Of a DNA stretch of 58,238 bases, positions 1 to 9,500 are shown piece by piece; position 1 is the stretch's first letter, and each line of letters begins with the position of its first letter. The translations under genes were made by a program, and so were the position numbers. This DNA comes from Chara braunii (Eukaryota > Streptophyta > Charophyceae > Charales > Characeae): assembly GCA_003427395.1 (NCBI GenBank), contig BFEA01000536.1:626237-684474 (forward strand). The letters are read 5' to 3'. The notes beneath the pieces were generated by a model. That model saw only the letters and a program-made list of their open reading frames with translations. It made no database searches and had not been told where the DNA came from.

Positions 1-341
1 TTTTTTTCGTGCTCCATCTACTGGTGGGGAGCAGCACCTGCTCGAAACCGGGTCCAGCATCCCATAGATACAACCATATCCTCACAAATTGGCACAAGCT
101 GGGAACCGGGCCCAGTGTCCCATGACGAGTACGAACAGACAAAATAGAAACTGAAGATTTGGATAGGGGTTAGGACTGGACTAGGGAGAAGGCTACTATG
201 GGACGCTGAACCCCGTTTCCAGCACGATGACCTGTTTGAAGGCCTCCTATTTATGGGACGCTGGACCCGGTTTCCAGCAGGCGATGCTCCCCACCCATAG
301 ATGGAGCACTGTCTTTCAAAAAAAAAAAAAAAAAAAAAAAA
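1..341. repeat. foldback repeat with outer and inner inverted arms and poly(A)
   Basis: Positions 1-67 are the imperfect reverse complement of 252-321, sharing the blocks around GCTCCATCTA and ACCGGGTCCAGC. Nested inside, 93-124 pairs with 198-227 around CCGGGCCCAGTGTCCCAT. The arms end in a run of about 22 A at 319-341. No coding potential is convincing. It looks like a non-autonomous foldback element cut by the window edge, so the outer end is not visible. A short similar block lies near 47030-47060. Confidence 0.75.
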
Positions 342-475
342 CAGAGGACACAGGAACAGGAGGATGCCTTCCCATTTACTCTGCCTCCTCCTCCTTTCAT
401 AGCGTGCAAGTGCGCCGTTCTGGCGCACGGGGATGTGGGCTGCTTGCGGTCGGTCAACCACAATCACGTTAGAGG

Positions 476-560
476 CAAGATGAAATACTAGAAGGGGTAC
501 CCCAAAGAAATACTAGAAGGGGAGCTGCAAGATGAAATACTAGAAGGGGTACCCCAAAGA
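476..560. repeat. direct repeat of about 33 bp, spacing 52 bp
   Basis: The block GATGAAATACTAGAAGGGGT followed by ACCCCAAAG occurs at about 476-508 and again at 528-560, with a partial copy (ATACTAGAAGGGG) between. It is a short local duplication with no ORF or known element attached. Confidence 0.8.
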
Positions 561-565
561 AAACC

Positions 566-1868
566 AAAGCAAAGAAATCGAAGGAGGTAAAAGGGCCTTT
601 GCCCGATTCAGACCCTGAATGACGAACGCAGCATTATGGGGTCACTCGGCCAGAGCCTAACTCGTGAAAAGCAGATCAAAAGACATGTTCTCTGGGTCAA
701 AAGTCACCTCCTAACTAAGTGAAGAGTTGTGTCAAAGGTCACAGTCGTGCCCCAGGACGAACAGTTGCAACATTCAATTGTGGGGGTCACATCTGTTCAT
801 CCAGGGGGTGTGCAAGTCATATCTGTTTGTGCAGAAGATGTGCCTGTTCGTACAGTAAAAGTGTCTGTTCGAGCAATAGATGTGTCTGTTCGTAAAGGAG
901 TCAAAGAAACAAAGGTCCCAGTCCAGATTCAAGTCAGAAGGGAAGTCTAGATACAGACTGGAAGTCTGAAATTCAGGCCTAAAGACCGCCGCAGCAGCAG
1001 ACCCTGAGGGAAAGGTACTGGGACACATTCTGCGGTGGTCTTGGGACTGGGGAAAGACCCAAGGAGGACTGATTCAGACCTCGCAAAGGGAGGCCAGCAC
1101 TATAAGAGACTAGGCCAGCCTCCCCACGCGACAGACTCTCCATTGGCATTAATGCGTGGAAGTGCTGTGGCACTTGTGCGCCCGAGTGCAGGGAGAGAGC
1201 GCTGGCTTGAGAGCTGCGCCAGGAAGGAGATGTGCTGGGCGCTGACTGGCAGACGCAGCCATAGCTGCACCAGCTATATTAGTAGAGGTAGAAGGGTTAG
1301 TAGCAGGTATCAGCGAGTAGCATTCAGAGTAGATTCTCGTAAGTAGGGAGTGTGCATGCATGATGAGACGAGAGGATCAGAACAGAGATCTTGAGAGAGA
1401 AGAGAGAGGGAGGACAGGTTCCTAAGTTGGATATGGTGGTAACTTACCTGCTGGCGCCATACCTGTGATCTGGGGCATATGCTGGCAGAGCCATGTTGGC
1501 GATGGATTGAAGGGGACTTGTGATCTGTTGGCGCTGAACTCTTGAACTCGAGATACTCTTTATATAATGTGATTTTGATAATATGAGCTGCGTTTGCTGG
1601 TTCTCATCTCATCTCGACTTGGCTTTGTGTGAGGCTTTTCTAGCTATGTGTTGGCATCTATGCATGCGAGGTGATACACTCCAGCAAGCAGCGAACAGAC
1701 AGGTTCCTTGCAGAGGGGAAAAAAAACACTACAATTATGTTGTTTGCCATAGAGGTAAAACTGTTTCAATTTTGGGTCTGCTCATCTTAGTGTGCTTCAT
1801 GTTTTTTGCTATAGAGGTGAATCTGCTTTTTCAATTTCGGATCTGCTCATATGGGTGGAAAAGGGGTT

Positions 1869-1870
<2 letters not shown>
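566..1870. other. no recognisable gene; degenerate minisatellite
   Basis: From about 790 to 900 a loose unit of 20-27 bp built around TGTCTGTTCG recurs four to five times. The short reading frame over it (729-950) is a by-product of that repeat. The rest shows purine-rich patches and, at 1443-1450, a minus-strand splice-donor-like CAGGTAAG. Nothing else could be assigned. Confidence 0.6.

Positions 1871-1909
<39 letters not shown>
1871..1909. repeat. (CA)n microsatellite
   Basis: Uninterrupted CA dinucleotides over about 39 bp, followed by an A-rich stretch. His/Thr-rich translations across it are artefacts. Confidence 0.97.
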
Positions 1910-1910
<1 letters not shown>

Positions 1911-2434
1911 AACAAAAAAAAATCGAAAAAAAAGCATACTAAGTGCTGGCTCATGTTCATCAACTGAAATACTCTTCTTCATATGTACACTGTGTATGCT
2001 ACATTCCTTCCCAAATATGTTGACACTGCTCCTTGGCTCCTCATGGCACCGAGGACCCCTTCGAACTGTGTCAATTTGTTGTTACGCGCCCGTCCGTTGT
2101 TAGATGTCGTGATTGCACTATAGGGACCTGATTGAGACAATTGCCATCTACAGCCAGAACGAAACATACATGACGCAGGTAGTATCCAAAGAGAGAGAAA
2201 GAGAGGAGGAGGGAGGGAAGGAGACCTGGTCTGCTGCGTTCGTGAGGCCTGTGCTCCTTCGATGTTCCTTGGTGCTTGGTGATGGTTTCGTAGAAGGAGC
2301 AAATGATAGTGAGGGGAAAAGGGTGGCAGGAAATTAAAAAATTACGTATATAATGACGATAAATGACGATAGTGATGGTGCCCCTAGATGATCGTGGTGA
2401 TGACCGTGAGGCAGAAGAGGAGGGAGCGGTCCAC

Positions 2435-2462
2435 GAGAAAGAGAGAGAGAGAGAGAGAAAGA

Positions 2463-2499
<37 letters not shown>
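2435..2499. repeat. (GA)n followed by a 35-base G run
   Basis: GA dinucleotides run to about 2464 and are followed by about 35 consecutive G (2465-2499). Such a run can fold as a G-quadruplex and is hard to sequence, so its length is uncertain. Poly-Gly or poly-Pro reading frames here are not genes. The flanks 1910-2434 and 2500-2810 hold no recognised feature beyond short T-rich repeats near 2620-2690. Confidence 0.95.
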
Positions 2500-2500
<1 letters not shown>

Positions 2501-2811
2501 AGAGAGGAACGAGGATACGCAAAGATAGTTGAAAGGCAACGCCAACGATGGTGACGATAGTCTACTGCTGTAACCAAACAACGGTGGCAAACATGAGGAG
2601 TTTTTTCCTATATTTATCTAGTTTTTTCTAAGATTCTTCCAGTTTTCTTCTAGTTTTCTTCTAGTTTTCTCGTTCTAGTTTTTTTCTGAAAAAAAAGAGA
2701 TCGTTTTACAGGACGGAGGAGGGATGAAGAAGAAAGGACGAGGAAGGAAGGAAGGGGAATCAGGAGGAGGACGGGACGCCGAGGGGAGGAGGTGATGCTG
2801 ATCATCATCAT

Positions 2812-2950
2812 TACGATGATGATAATCGATGATGATGATGATGATGATGATTAATGATTAATGATGACGAGGATTGCTGATTGATATGATTGATGTGATT
2901 GATTTGATAGTTGATATGATTGATGATGATGATGAGGAGGAGAAGGGTCA
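2812..2950. repeat. (GAT)n / GATTGATAT-type microsatellite
   Basis: Two stretches of GAT/ATG triplets at about 2812-2865 and 2880-2940 with interspersed TTGATATGA units. The Asp/Ile-rich or His-rich frames across it are artefacts. Confidence 0.93.
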
Positions 2951-3062
2951 AGAGGTAGAGAGAAGACGAGGGAGACGTCAAAGAGGAAGAGAGGTGGCAG
3001 AGAGAAGCTGGAGCGGGAGGACCGCAGCAAGAGAAGAACGGAAGCCGAGGGCGTAGCACCAG

Positions 3063-3104
3063 TAGCCTGGCCCCGAAAACTGTAGCCTGGCCCCGAAAAC
3101 TGTC
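3063..3104. repeat. two tandem copies of a 21-bp unit
   Basis: GTAGCCTGGCCCCGAAAACT is repeated twice back to back. It is a simple local duplication with no further context. Confidence 0.9.
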
Positions 3105-3295
3105 CTTAGACAGCTATAATTAATGATCCTGTGTTCTATACGCGGGATGCAGGTTGCCTCCTCGGATCGGCTCTCAGCATCTAGATGCGATGTACAGTAT
3201 CTCCTCCCCCAACACTTTGCGGTGGACAGAGCAATCAACTCCCCTACCCTATGCTCTTTTTCCTTTGTTTTTTCGCCGATTCACATAATTCTCTA

Positions 3296-3891
3296 TGGGG
3301 ATAATTTGCAAAATACCCCCATAGGTTCAAAGGTATGCCAAAATGCCCCTGAAAGATGTGAGTTTGACCGGAATGCCCCTCTGACAAAGGACCAACATTG
3401 TGAAATACCCCTCGCGTCAGTTGGACCCCCCATCTTTGCGATATTTCCCTACCGGGTACTACCGGTAGACAAATTTTCCCAAAGCCCGGTCCTTCGGGAC
3501 ATCCGTTAAAATTGGAACGAAAAAAATACAGAGAAGATTTTATTTTTATTTTTCTCTATATTTTTCTCTCAACTTCTGTTTTTGCCTTTCACTACCTACT
3601 CCTAAGGCTATCTAGAGGGGACCCCTGCAAGCATAGTTTCCTCTCACTGTGAAGGGGAGATTTCATGTTGCCCCTTCCCCCTAATGCATGGCCCCTGCGC
3701 AAGGATGACACGCATAAATCGAGAAAAGGCCAAGGCCCAAACGGCGAGGTCCAGATTGCAAATTTGCACTCCGCCTGACAAGGGCATAACACAAAGATTT
3801 CGGATCAAAAGGGCATTCCGATCTACCTACATCTTTCAGGGGCATTTTGGCAAACATCTCAAGCTATGGGGGTATTTCGCAAATTATCCCT
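3296..3891. repeat. foldback element with A-T-C-C-C-C motif arms enclosing a split U6 copy
   Basis: The left arm (about 3296-3410) and right arm (about 3785-3891) are inverted copies. Both carry the series GGGATAATTTGC, AAATACCCCC, AAAATGCCCCTGAAAGATGT and GGAATGCCC. The interior contains two halves of a U6 snRNA sequence. No protein is encoded. The superfamily cannot be assigned because no clear target-site duplication is visible. Confidence 0.8.
3489..3731 (+). pseudogene. U6: U6 snRNA copy split by a 145-bp insertion
   Basis: Positions 3489-3539 match the U6 5' half: the GTCCTTCGGGAC stem-loop, CATCCGTTAAAATTGGAACG and ACAGAGAAGATT. An extra A-run lies inside it. Positions 3685-3731 match the 3' half: GCATGGCCCCTGCGCAAGG, ATGACACGCATAAATCGAG, ending GGCC. 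The intervening 3540-3684 is unrelated. It lacks GT-AG borders and resembles the flanks of the repeat at 40.4-40.64 kb (CCTTTCACTA, CTACTCCTAAG, GACCCCTGCAAGCATAG). I read this as a U6 retrocopy hit by a repeat, not as an intron-bearing functional U6. Confidence 0.9.
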
Positions 3892-4582
3892 TCTATATTT
3901 TATTTAATTTATTTATTTATCTATTTATATTTTTTTGGAAGAATCATTAGCTTTTATTACAAATGAAAGGAGGCCAAAGTTGCACACGCAATTTATGTAG
4001 TACATTCCCCGAGCCCGCAAAGACCTGCATTCTTCCCCCGCGCATAACGCCGGTCATCATGACTGAATCTGGACGGGAATAGGGTTTGATACATTCATGA
4101 TGGGAGCACCCCTCTTACAATGAACTGGATCAGATGTGCCCGCAAAAGTCCCCTTCAATGAATACGAAGAAGGGGGTTGCCCTGCAAGCACTCAATCCTC
4201 TGTCAGAACAGATGCATTACTGAAAAGGGGAGGAGGGGGGCGACGAGGGGGGCGACGAGGGGGGCGAGAAGGAGGAAGAGGGGGAGGAGGAGGGAGAGGA
4301 GGAGGAACATGGAGAGGAAGAGGGGGGGGGAAGGAGAAGGTCCATTAGCCCGTGGGAGTGCACAGGATGGAATGTCTGTATATGACCACAGTTACGTCCA
4401 TAAATAAGTAAAAACGTCCTATGTGACTATGCCCTCAGACTCGCACTTCCTGAATGTATCTGACTGCAATTACCGCCTGTACTGGATGCATCTGACGGCA
4501 ATCACGTCTAGAGCTCAGTGGACACTGTCCTAGTGCGAGTGTGTGCTCAGTTGCGTGTGGGCTAGAAGGGTTGGAACTCTCT
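3892..4582. other. no gene recognised; purine-rich low-complexity tract
   Basis: T-rich spacer to about 3950, then unremarkable sequence, then a GGA/GGC-rich tract at about 4228-4342 that gives Arg/Gly-rich translations in several frames. From about 4370 a degenerate family with TCTGACNGCAATTACGTC and TATGCCCT blocks begins; it reappears at 4583-4709 and 45440-45640. Confidence 0.6.
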
Positions 4583-4709
4583 CAGGGCGTACTCACACTC
4601 GGAGTATCTCAAATGTGCCGTCAGACGGCATTCATGGCAACGCCTGGATGTATCTGGCCGCAATTGCATCCAAAAATATGTAAAAAAGTCGTAGTGTGCG
4701 TATGCCCTG
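4583..4709. mobile_element. small TIR element (MITE), CAGGGC termini
   Basis: The 127-bp segment starts CAGGGCGTACTCACACT and ends AGTGTGCGTATGCCCTG, which are near-perfect inverted termini. It has no coding capacity. CAGGG-type ends are typical of hAT elements, but the flanking 8-mers do not match, so that assignment is tentative. Confidence 0.7.
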
Positions 4710-4774
4710 ATTGTGTAAAGGAAGTCTTTGAGAGTCCAGTATTATGTCGGTTCCCGTCAACTTGCTACATCCAA

Positions 4775-4847
4775 GGGGATGTAGCTCAAATGGTAGAGCG
4801 ATCGCTTTGCATGCGATAGGTAGCGGGATCGATGCCCGTCATCTCCA
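4775..4847 (+). tRNA. trnA-UGC: tRNA-Ala(TGC), slightly divergent
   Basis: A 73-nt cloverleaf. Acceptor GGGGATG pairs with CATCTCC and includes the G3-U70 pair that identifies alanine tRNAs. The D arm is GCTC/GAGC. The anticodon stem ATCGC/GCGAT is perfect around loop TTTGCAT, giving anticodon TGC at 4808-4810. The T arm is GCGGG/CCCGT with loop ATCGATG, and the discriminator is A. The A box (TAGCTCAAATGG) is good. The B box GGATCGATGCC has A where T54 is expected. There is no encoded CCA, as expected in eukaryotes. The first strong T-run downstream is near 4902. It could be functional or a young pseudogene. Confidence 0.85.
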
Positions 4848-5680
4848 CGAAGTAAAATGTGCGTTTGTATCGGTTCTGTGTGTACTCCCAGGTTGTATAG
4901 ACTTTTTCCCGAAAAATTTTAAAAAAAGAAATGCATCGGGGGTCGGGAATGAGGTCCCATTAGCAAAAGGCCTACCATTAGGCTTGAGAATGGTTTGTAT
5001 GGCTGTAGAACAACCCACATATCCCGTGTGATCTCAAGGTCAGTTTTCTTCACTACCAGTAGCTCAGCGTCTGGTCAGTTTTCTTCACCAGCGACCGGTA
5101 GGGCCCGTCAGTTCTCTTCACCAGCTACGGGCTGTATGTTCTCTTCACCGGACCTAGAACGGACCTAGAACAACCCACATTTCCCATGTGATTTCAATCA
5201 AGGTCAGTTTTCTTCACCGGCTCAGGGTCCGGCAGCCGACAGGGCTGTCACCCTCTTCGGGGTCCCCATCCAGGCCTCACTGCAGAGGCTTGCATCTCAA
5301 CAATTCAGCAAAGGAGCAAAGGCCCCCGGGTATCAGTCTATGCTATTCACGCACTCGCTAACCACTACCAAGGAAATCCTCATGGGTTCCTCTTCCTCCG
5401 CTTAGTTATATGATGATTAAATTGGGCAGGCACGGAAGGGAAGGCTGACCTACCTCCACGGCTAGAACTCTACACACCCAATCGCCAACACATTACGTTT
5501 GGCCTTCTTTTGGTCCGTGTACCCCTCGCCTTGTGCTCTCTCCCACCGCCCGTCAAATGTGGCGAAGGGTTCACGAACCAAAAAAAAATGGCCAAACGTA
5601 ACGTCTTTCAGGAAATGAAGATCATCACCCATGAATAGGTGCTGAAGGGCAACAAAAGGAGGGGGTGGGGGGGAAACACC
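4848..5680. other. no gene recognised; TTCTTCACC minisatellite at 5036-5225
   Basis: Between about 5036 and 5225 the block CAGTTTTCTTCACC or a variant recurs about five times with GC-rich spacers (CGACCGGTAGGGCC and similar). The rest has no recognisable feature. Confidence 0.6.
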
Positions 5681-5939
5681 CCACTTTGGGCTGCAGACCC
5701 AGAGGCCCATGCAGAATGTGGCTTCATTTCCCTTCAACTTTATGGTATTGACACCCTCCAAGGAGTGAGGGAAGCCACAACCCCCACTACACTTGAAAAG
5801 CAAAACAACCCACTTTGGGCTGCAGACCCAGAGGCCCATGCAGAATGTGGCTTTATTTCCCTTCAACTTTATGTTATTGACACTCTCCAAGGAGTGAGGG
5901 AAGCCACTACCCCCACTACACTTGAAAAGCACAGATTTC
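5681..5939. repeat. two tandem copies of a 129-bp unit
   Basis: The unit beginning CCACTTTGGGCTGCAGACCC is repeated at 5681 and 5810 with few differences. Because 129 is a multiple of three, the duplication stays in frame on both strands. Reading frames of 151 codons (plus, 5639-6094) and 180 codons (minus, 5462-6004) therefore show a 43-residue repeat. The minus translation is Cys/Gly-rich (FKCSGG, FCMGLWVCSPKW). I do not recognise either protein and cannot tell a real repeat protein from a chance frame. Confidence 0.85.
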
Positions 5940-6147
5940 TGCAATTCACATCGAGTATCGCATTTCGCTGCACCCTTCATCGTTGCAAAGGCCAAGGTAT
6001 TCATTTGTCCAGAGTTTTACAATATGGTGCTGTTCTGACAGGACAACCCCCCTACCCAAAAGCGAAGGCTGTCATCAACCTGGGCAGTGACTAATCAGAG
6101 CAAGTGCGTCAAAGCTCGGAGTTGCAAAAGCCATCATCACCACCACT

Positions 6148-6380
6148 CTCACAGTCCCATCCAGGCCCTTATTCGGGGGAGACAGACCTCAGCATTGCAG
6201 GGGGCAACTAGGGTGCAAGCGTTGTGTCCTCCCCTCCCGTCCAACCCCACCCGTTCCGACTCCCACAGTCCGATGCAGCCCCGTGTTCGGGGAAGACAGG
6301 CCTCAGCGTAGCAGGGGCCAATGCGGGTGCAAGCATTGTGTCCTTCCCTCCCGCCCGACCCCACCCATTCCCGACCGAAA
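6148..6380. repeat. two diverged tandem copies of a 115-bp unit
   Basis: The units start near ACAGTCCCATCCAGGCCC (about 6148) and ACAGTCCGATGCAGCCCC (about 6264). They share GTTCGGGG/AGACAG, CCTCAGC, GGGTGCAAGC and TTGTGTCCT blocks. No recognised gene. Confidence 0.75.
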
Positions 6381-6735
6381 GCCCACAGCACTCCACTCAC
6401 AGATTAAGACCGGTTCAACAAAGTAAACCCCACCCCACTCCTACCCGTAGCCTCTACCATGACCCTCCATCATCAACCAGACCACAACCTCTGCACAAAG
6501 ACAAGTACGGGGGCGAAAGGGAAGGAGGCTTGAATAGAGCTGAATTCGGAGACCCCCATTTAGTTAAAAATCAGTTTTTTTTAGTTGCAAGGCATTCAAT
6601 GTCCAAAATTTTCGAAGTTTCTTTTGTATTTTTTGAACCCATAATACTACACACCTATAAAGAACACCGTTTAACAAACATCATTCGTTTGTCATAAGGT
6701 CATAAAATGCGCCGAAAGTATTACTAAATCAGACC

Positions 6736-6904
6736 TTAAACCGCCAGTACCTTTCCCATATGTTGGCTGTGGGCATTGCGCGCCGGCCCAAAAATCAAGA
6801 CTGGCCGGCACTTCGGTTTATCGGCAACCGCCCTTCCGTTTCAGGCCAGCACTTTACCCGGCGCGCCTCTGAAAAAATAGCTGTGAAAGGTACTGGTGGT
6901 TTAA
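6736..6904. mobile_element. TTAA-flanked MITE, copy 1
   Basis: Starts TTAA-ACCGCCAGTACCTTTCCC and ends GAAAGGTACTGGTGGT-TTAA, giving about 20-bp inverted termini inside a duplicated TTAA. The interior is palindromic and GC-rich (CGCGCCGG, GGCGCGCC). TTAA duplications are the hallmark of piggyBac-like transposition. No transposase is present, so the superfamily is inferred. Confidence 0.85.
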
Positions 6905-6923
6905 GAGTGGCATTTACCTGACC

Positions 6924-7090
6924 TTAAACCACCAGTACCTTTCCCATATGTCGGTCGCGGGCAGTGTCGGAGGCCCGAAAAGAAAAACGGGCCGCCAATT
7001 CGATTTATCAACGGGGGGCCTCCCCCGCTTGGCTACTGTGTTACCCGACGCATCTTAGATTTCAAGAGGGGAAAGGTATTGGTGGTGATT
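6924..7090. mobile_element. TTAA-flanked MITE, copy 2
   Basis: Starts TTAA-ACCACCAGTACCTTTCCC and ends GGGGAAAGGTATTGGTGGT, with the right TTAA decayed to GATT. It lies 19 bp from copy 1 in the same family. Confidence 0.8.
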
Positions 7091-7581
7091 GAAGTCTACT
7101 TTTTGTACTCCCTTTGACCTGATAGGTATGTAGTAATACGAGTTTGAAAAATACACCAAAAGAACTGGAAAACTTTGGACATTTAATTTCATGCAATTTA
7201 AAAAAGATAACATTTTTAACTAAGTTCAAGTTGTGGTTGGAGGGAGCGAGGGGATGTGGGCCACGGACATCTAACACCATCCATCTACCCACCTCTCACC
7301 TCCCCCAAGGTTGTCCATCCCCAGACCAACCACCAGCTTGACACAAAGTCGAGAATGGGGCCGAATGGAGGTAGAACCCCACCAAGGTTGAGAGTTGTAC
7401 CCACTTCCTCACCCCTGGCCTCTCCCACAGCTCTCTGCACCGAACCAGCTGCCAGATCGGCACAAAGTTAAAGATAGAGCTGACCAGAAGAAAAAACAGG
7501 ATGGAGGCAGGATAGGGGGGAGGGCGGAGGAAGGAAGAGCAAGCCAGCGCCCCATACTTTGAAGATCGACCGTTCATGTGT

Positions 7582-9500
7582 CAATGGTCCTTCAAAGGTT
7601 CACGTATGAAAATCGTCTTACGACTCTTACTTCCTCTAAATGATAATAAGGTACACTGAATTTCTCACAACATCCCCGACAATTAATCGTCAAGATAATC
7701 ATGATCCGAACACTTCACCAGACCATTCAATTGGTAGGAGCGGCGAGCATTGTGTACAAAGGGCAGGGACGCAATCAGCGAAAGTTGATGACTGATGCTT
7801 ACTAGGCATTCCATCCATTCAAGGTCGATAATTACAACAATTTGTCCCCATCACAATGAAACTTAAACTACCAGTACTTGGCCCAGCTATCGGCCGCGGG
7901 AAAAAATAGAGTAGAAACGTTTCTAGTCGGACGAATTTGGGCGCTCTTGTAGTAGCCCGTACGTTTCCTAAAATTGTGGCTCGTTAACGGGCACGACTAT
8001 AGGAAGTACTAGTGGTTTAAGAAGGTTGCTTGGGCCTTCTGACTCAAGCAAGTGACTCATTGGATTCATCAGTGGAGCACGCTCGCACCCCAAAATACAT
8101 GAGGGCATCACAAACCTATTACTGCCTCAAATTTTGTTGGTTAGTCATCCAACAGTCTCTATAAGCAGCCGGTCACAAGGAAAGGTCCAGTTGTACTCAA
8201 TTCTGTTGATAATAGTGGTCCACGTTTCCACTTATTCACATGGTTTCAGACGTAGTTCTGTAGCAGGTTGAGGGCTTGTTTGTTAAAAGAGTTAACTAAA
8301 TAAATCGCTCTGCCATCTAAGAACGGTCATGGACCATTATTATAGGATCGAGAAAGAAATTTCAGTTTGTAAATCCTTGCTATGTCTGAACCCTGTAAGT
8401 TTCCTCATGTTGAGTGAAATTAAGTTGCAAGTTCTACACATGGTCATGCCCTTTCGTCAATTCCTTTAAGTTTCAGTCTTGCGATCATACTTCACTCGGA
8501 AACCGTAAACTTTGATTTTTACAAGGTGTTGGTGGAGTGATTTAATAGCCATTTATCAATCCCTAGTGGGCATCATTTATGGTGGAGACTAAAACTTTGA
8601 TCGTCTTCAATCCCCTGACTTTCATTATTGATAAATGAAAACGCCGTTGGCAAATATTTTTGTAGAAATTCGCTTAGCCATAAACCCTAAAATTTTACCT
8701 CTGACAATGGAATACGAATGCCTCCAACCATATCGCAAAAAACAAAATTGAACCAACGTCCCATCACGTTATTCCATGTTCATATGTTCACTGCACATGT
8801 CTTCTTTGAACACATTATTTTTTTCGAAGTAAAAGTTTGGATCCCAACCCACGAAGGCAAGAAACAAATCCCCGACAAGGAAGGCGAAAGGGTACGTACA
8901 CACCCGCAAGAGCGGACTGACCCTTTCCACCCAAAATCCAGCTATGGACTTTTTAACTGCAATAACTTAGATGTACGCTATTGGAGTTCGAATAACCATA
9001 GATGCTCGCAGTTGACTTGTCCTCCAATGGATCCTTATTTCAAGAGTTTACAAATGTTCTCATTTTAATTATCAGACTTGAAAGAGCCCTGTATTATTTT
9101 TTATTGTCACTACCTCCCTATATTACGATTGGGTGATTTACGCACTTCCTTCCTTCCTTGGATGTAGCAGCGATCTTTCAGGCTCCCTCTTAGAAATTGA
9201 AACCTAATATTTGTCACATGTTGCCACCATGAAGGGTTTTATCCTACCATTGAAAACTATCAGGGGAAAAAATTGAATGGAATATTGCCGAATTAAAGGT
9301 CATACGATTCGATAAGTTACCATGATTTGTCACAACAACGGGTCAGTCCATATCAATCTTTTATCCAATAACTACATTTCCTTAAAAAGTCTAGATGTGA
9401 TGCACACATTAACTCAGAAGTTACCATGGTTATCAAAGTGGTGAGAAAACCGCCAAATAAATTATTATTGATTTAATAGTCCTTCGTAATTTATTTATTT
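7582..9500 (-). pseudogene. 18S rRNA: degenerate near-full-length 18S rRNA gene
   Basis: Read on the minus strand, the segment aligns from the 18S 3' end (about 7582, the region of the GGTTCAC/GGATCATT end) to near the 5' end (about 9500). Clear anchors on the plus strand are GTCAATTCCTTTAAGTTTCA (about 8456), AATACGAATGCCTCC (about 8712), CTTTTTAACTGCAATAACTTA (about 8948), CCTCCAATGGATCC (about 9020), TATTGTCACTACCTCCC (about 9103) and CTTCCTTGGATGTAGCAG (about 9152). The universally conserved 530-loop region is mutated at about 8990 (CCGCGG reads CCATAG), and many CG sites read TG or CA. A MITE interrupts it at 7863-8020. This is a non-functional, AT-drifted copy. Divergence by eye is a quarter or more. 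The 5' terminal 50-60 bases are uncertain. Confidence 0.93.
7863..8020. mobile_element. TTAA-flanked MITE inserted in the 18S copy
   Basis: Starts TTAA-ACTACCAGTACTTGG and ends AGGAAGTACTAGTGGT-TTAA. The rRNA alignment resumes across it (AATGAAA before, GGTTGCTTGGGCC after), which directly shows an insertion after the rRNA copy arrived. Confidence 0.88.

Larger units (their letters stand above)
6550..7245. mobile_element. inverted-repeat element with two nested MITEs
   Basis: About 6556-6700 is the reverse complement, at roughly three-quarters identity, of about 7090-7245. Shared blocks include TTAGTTAAAAAT, AATGTCCAAA and GTATTTTT. The central 6736-7090 is occupied by two TTAA-flanked MITEs. 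No ORF belongs to it, and the ends are too diverged to define a target-site duplication. The next 300 bp (7246-7580) holds a weak CT-rich tandem duplication (GACACAAAGTCGAGA / GGCACAAAGTTAAAGA). Confidence 0.65.

Noticed and set aside
18-467. Frames of 60-150 codons at the window start
   Set aside because: They run through the poly(A)/poly(T) tract and foldback arms; no recognisable protein.
3540-3684. Spliceosomal intron in U6
   Set aside because: No GT-AG or AT-AC borders or branch site, and the sequence matches a repeat found at 40.4 kb.
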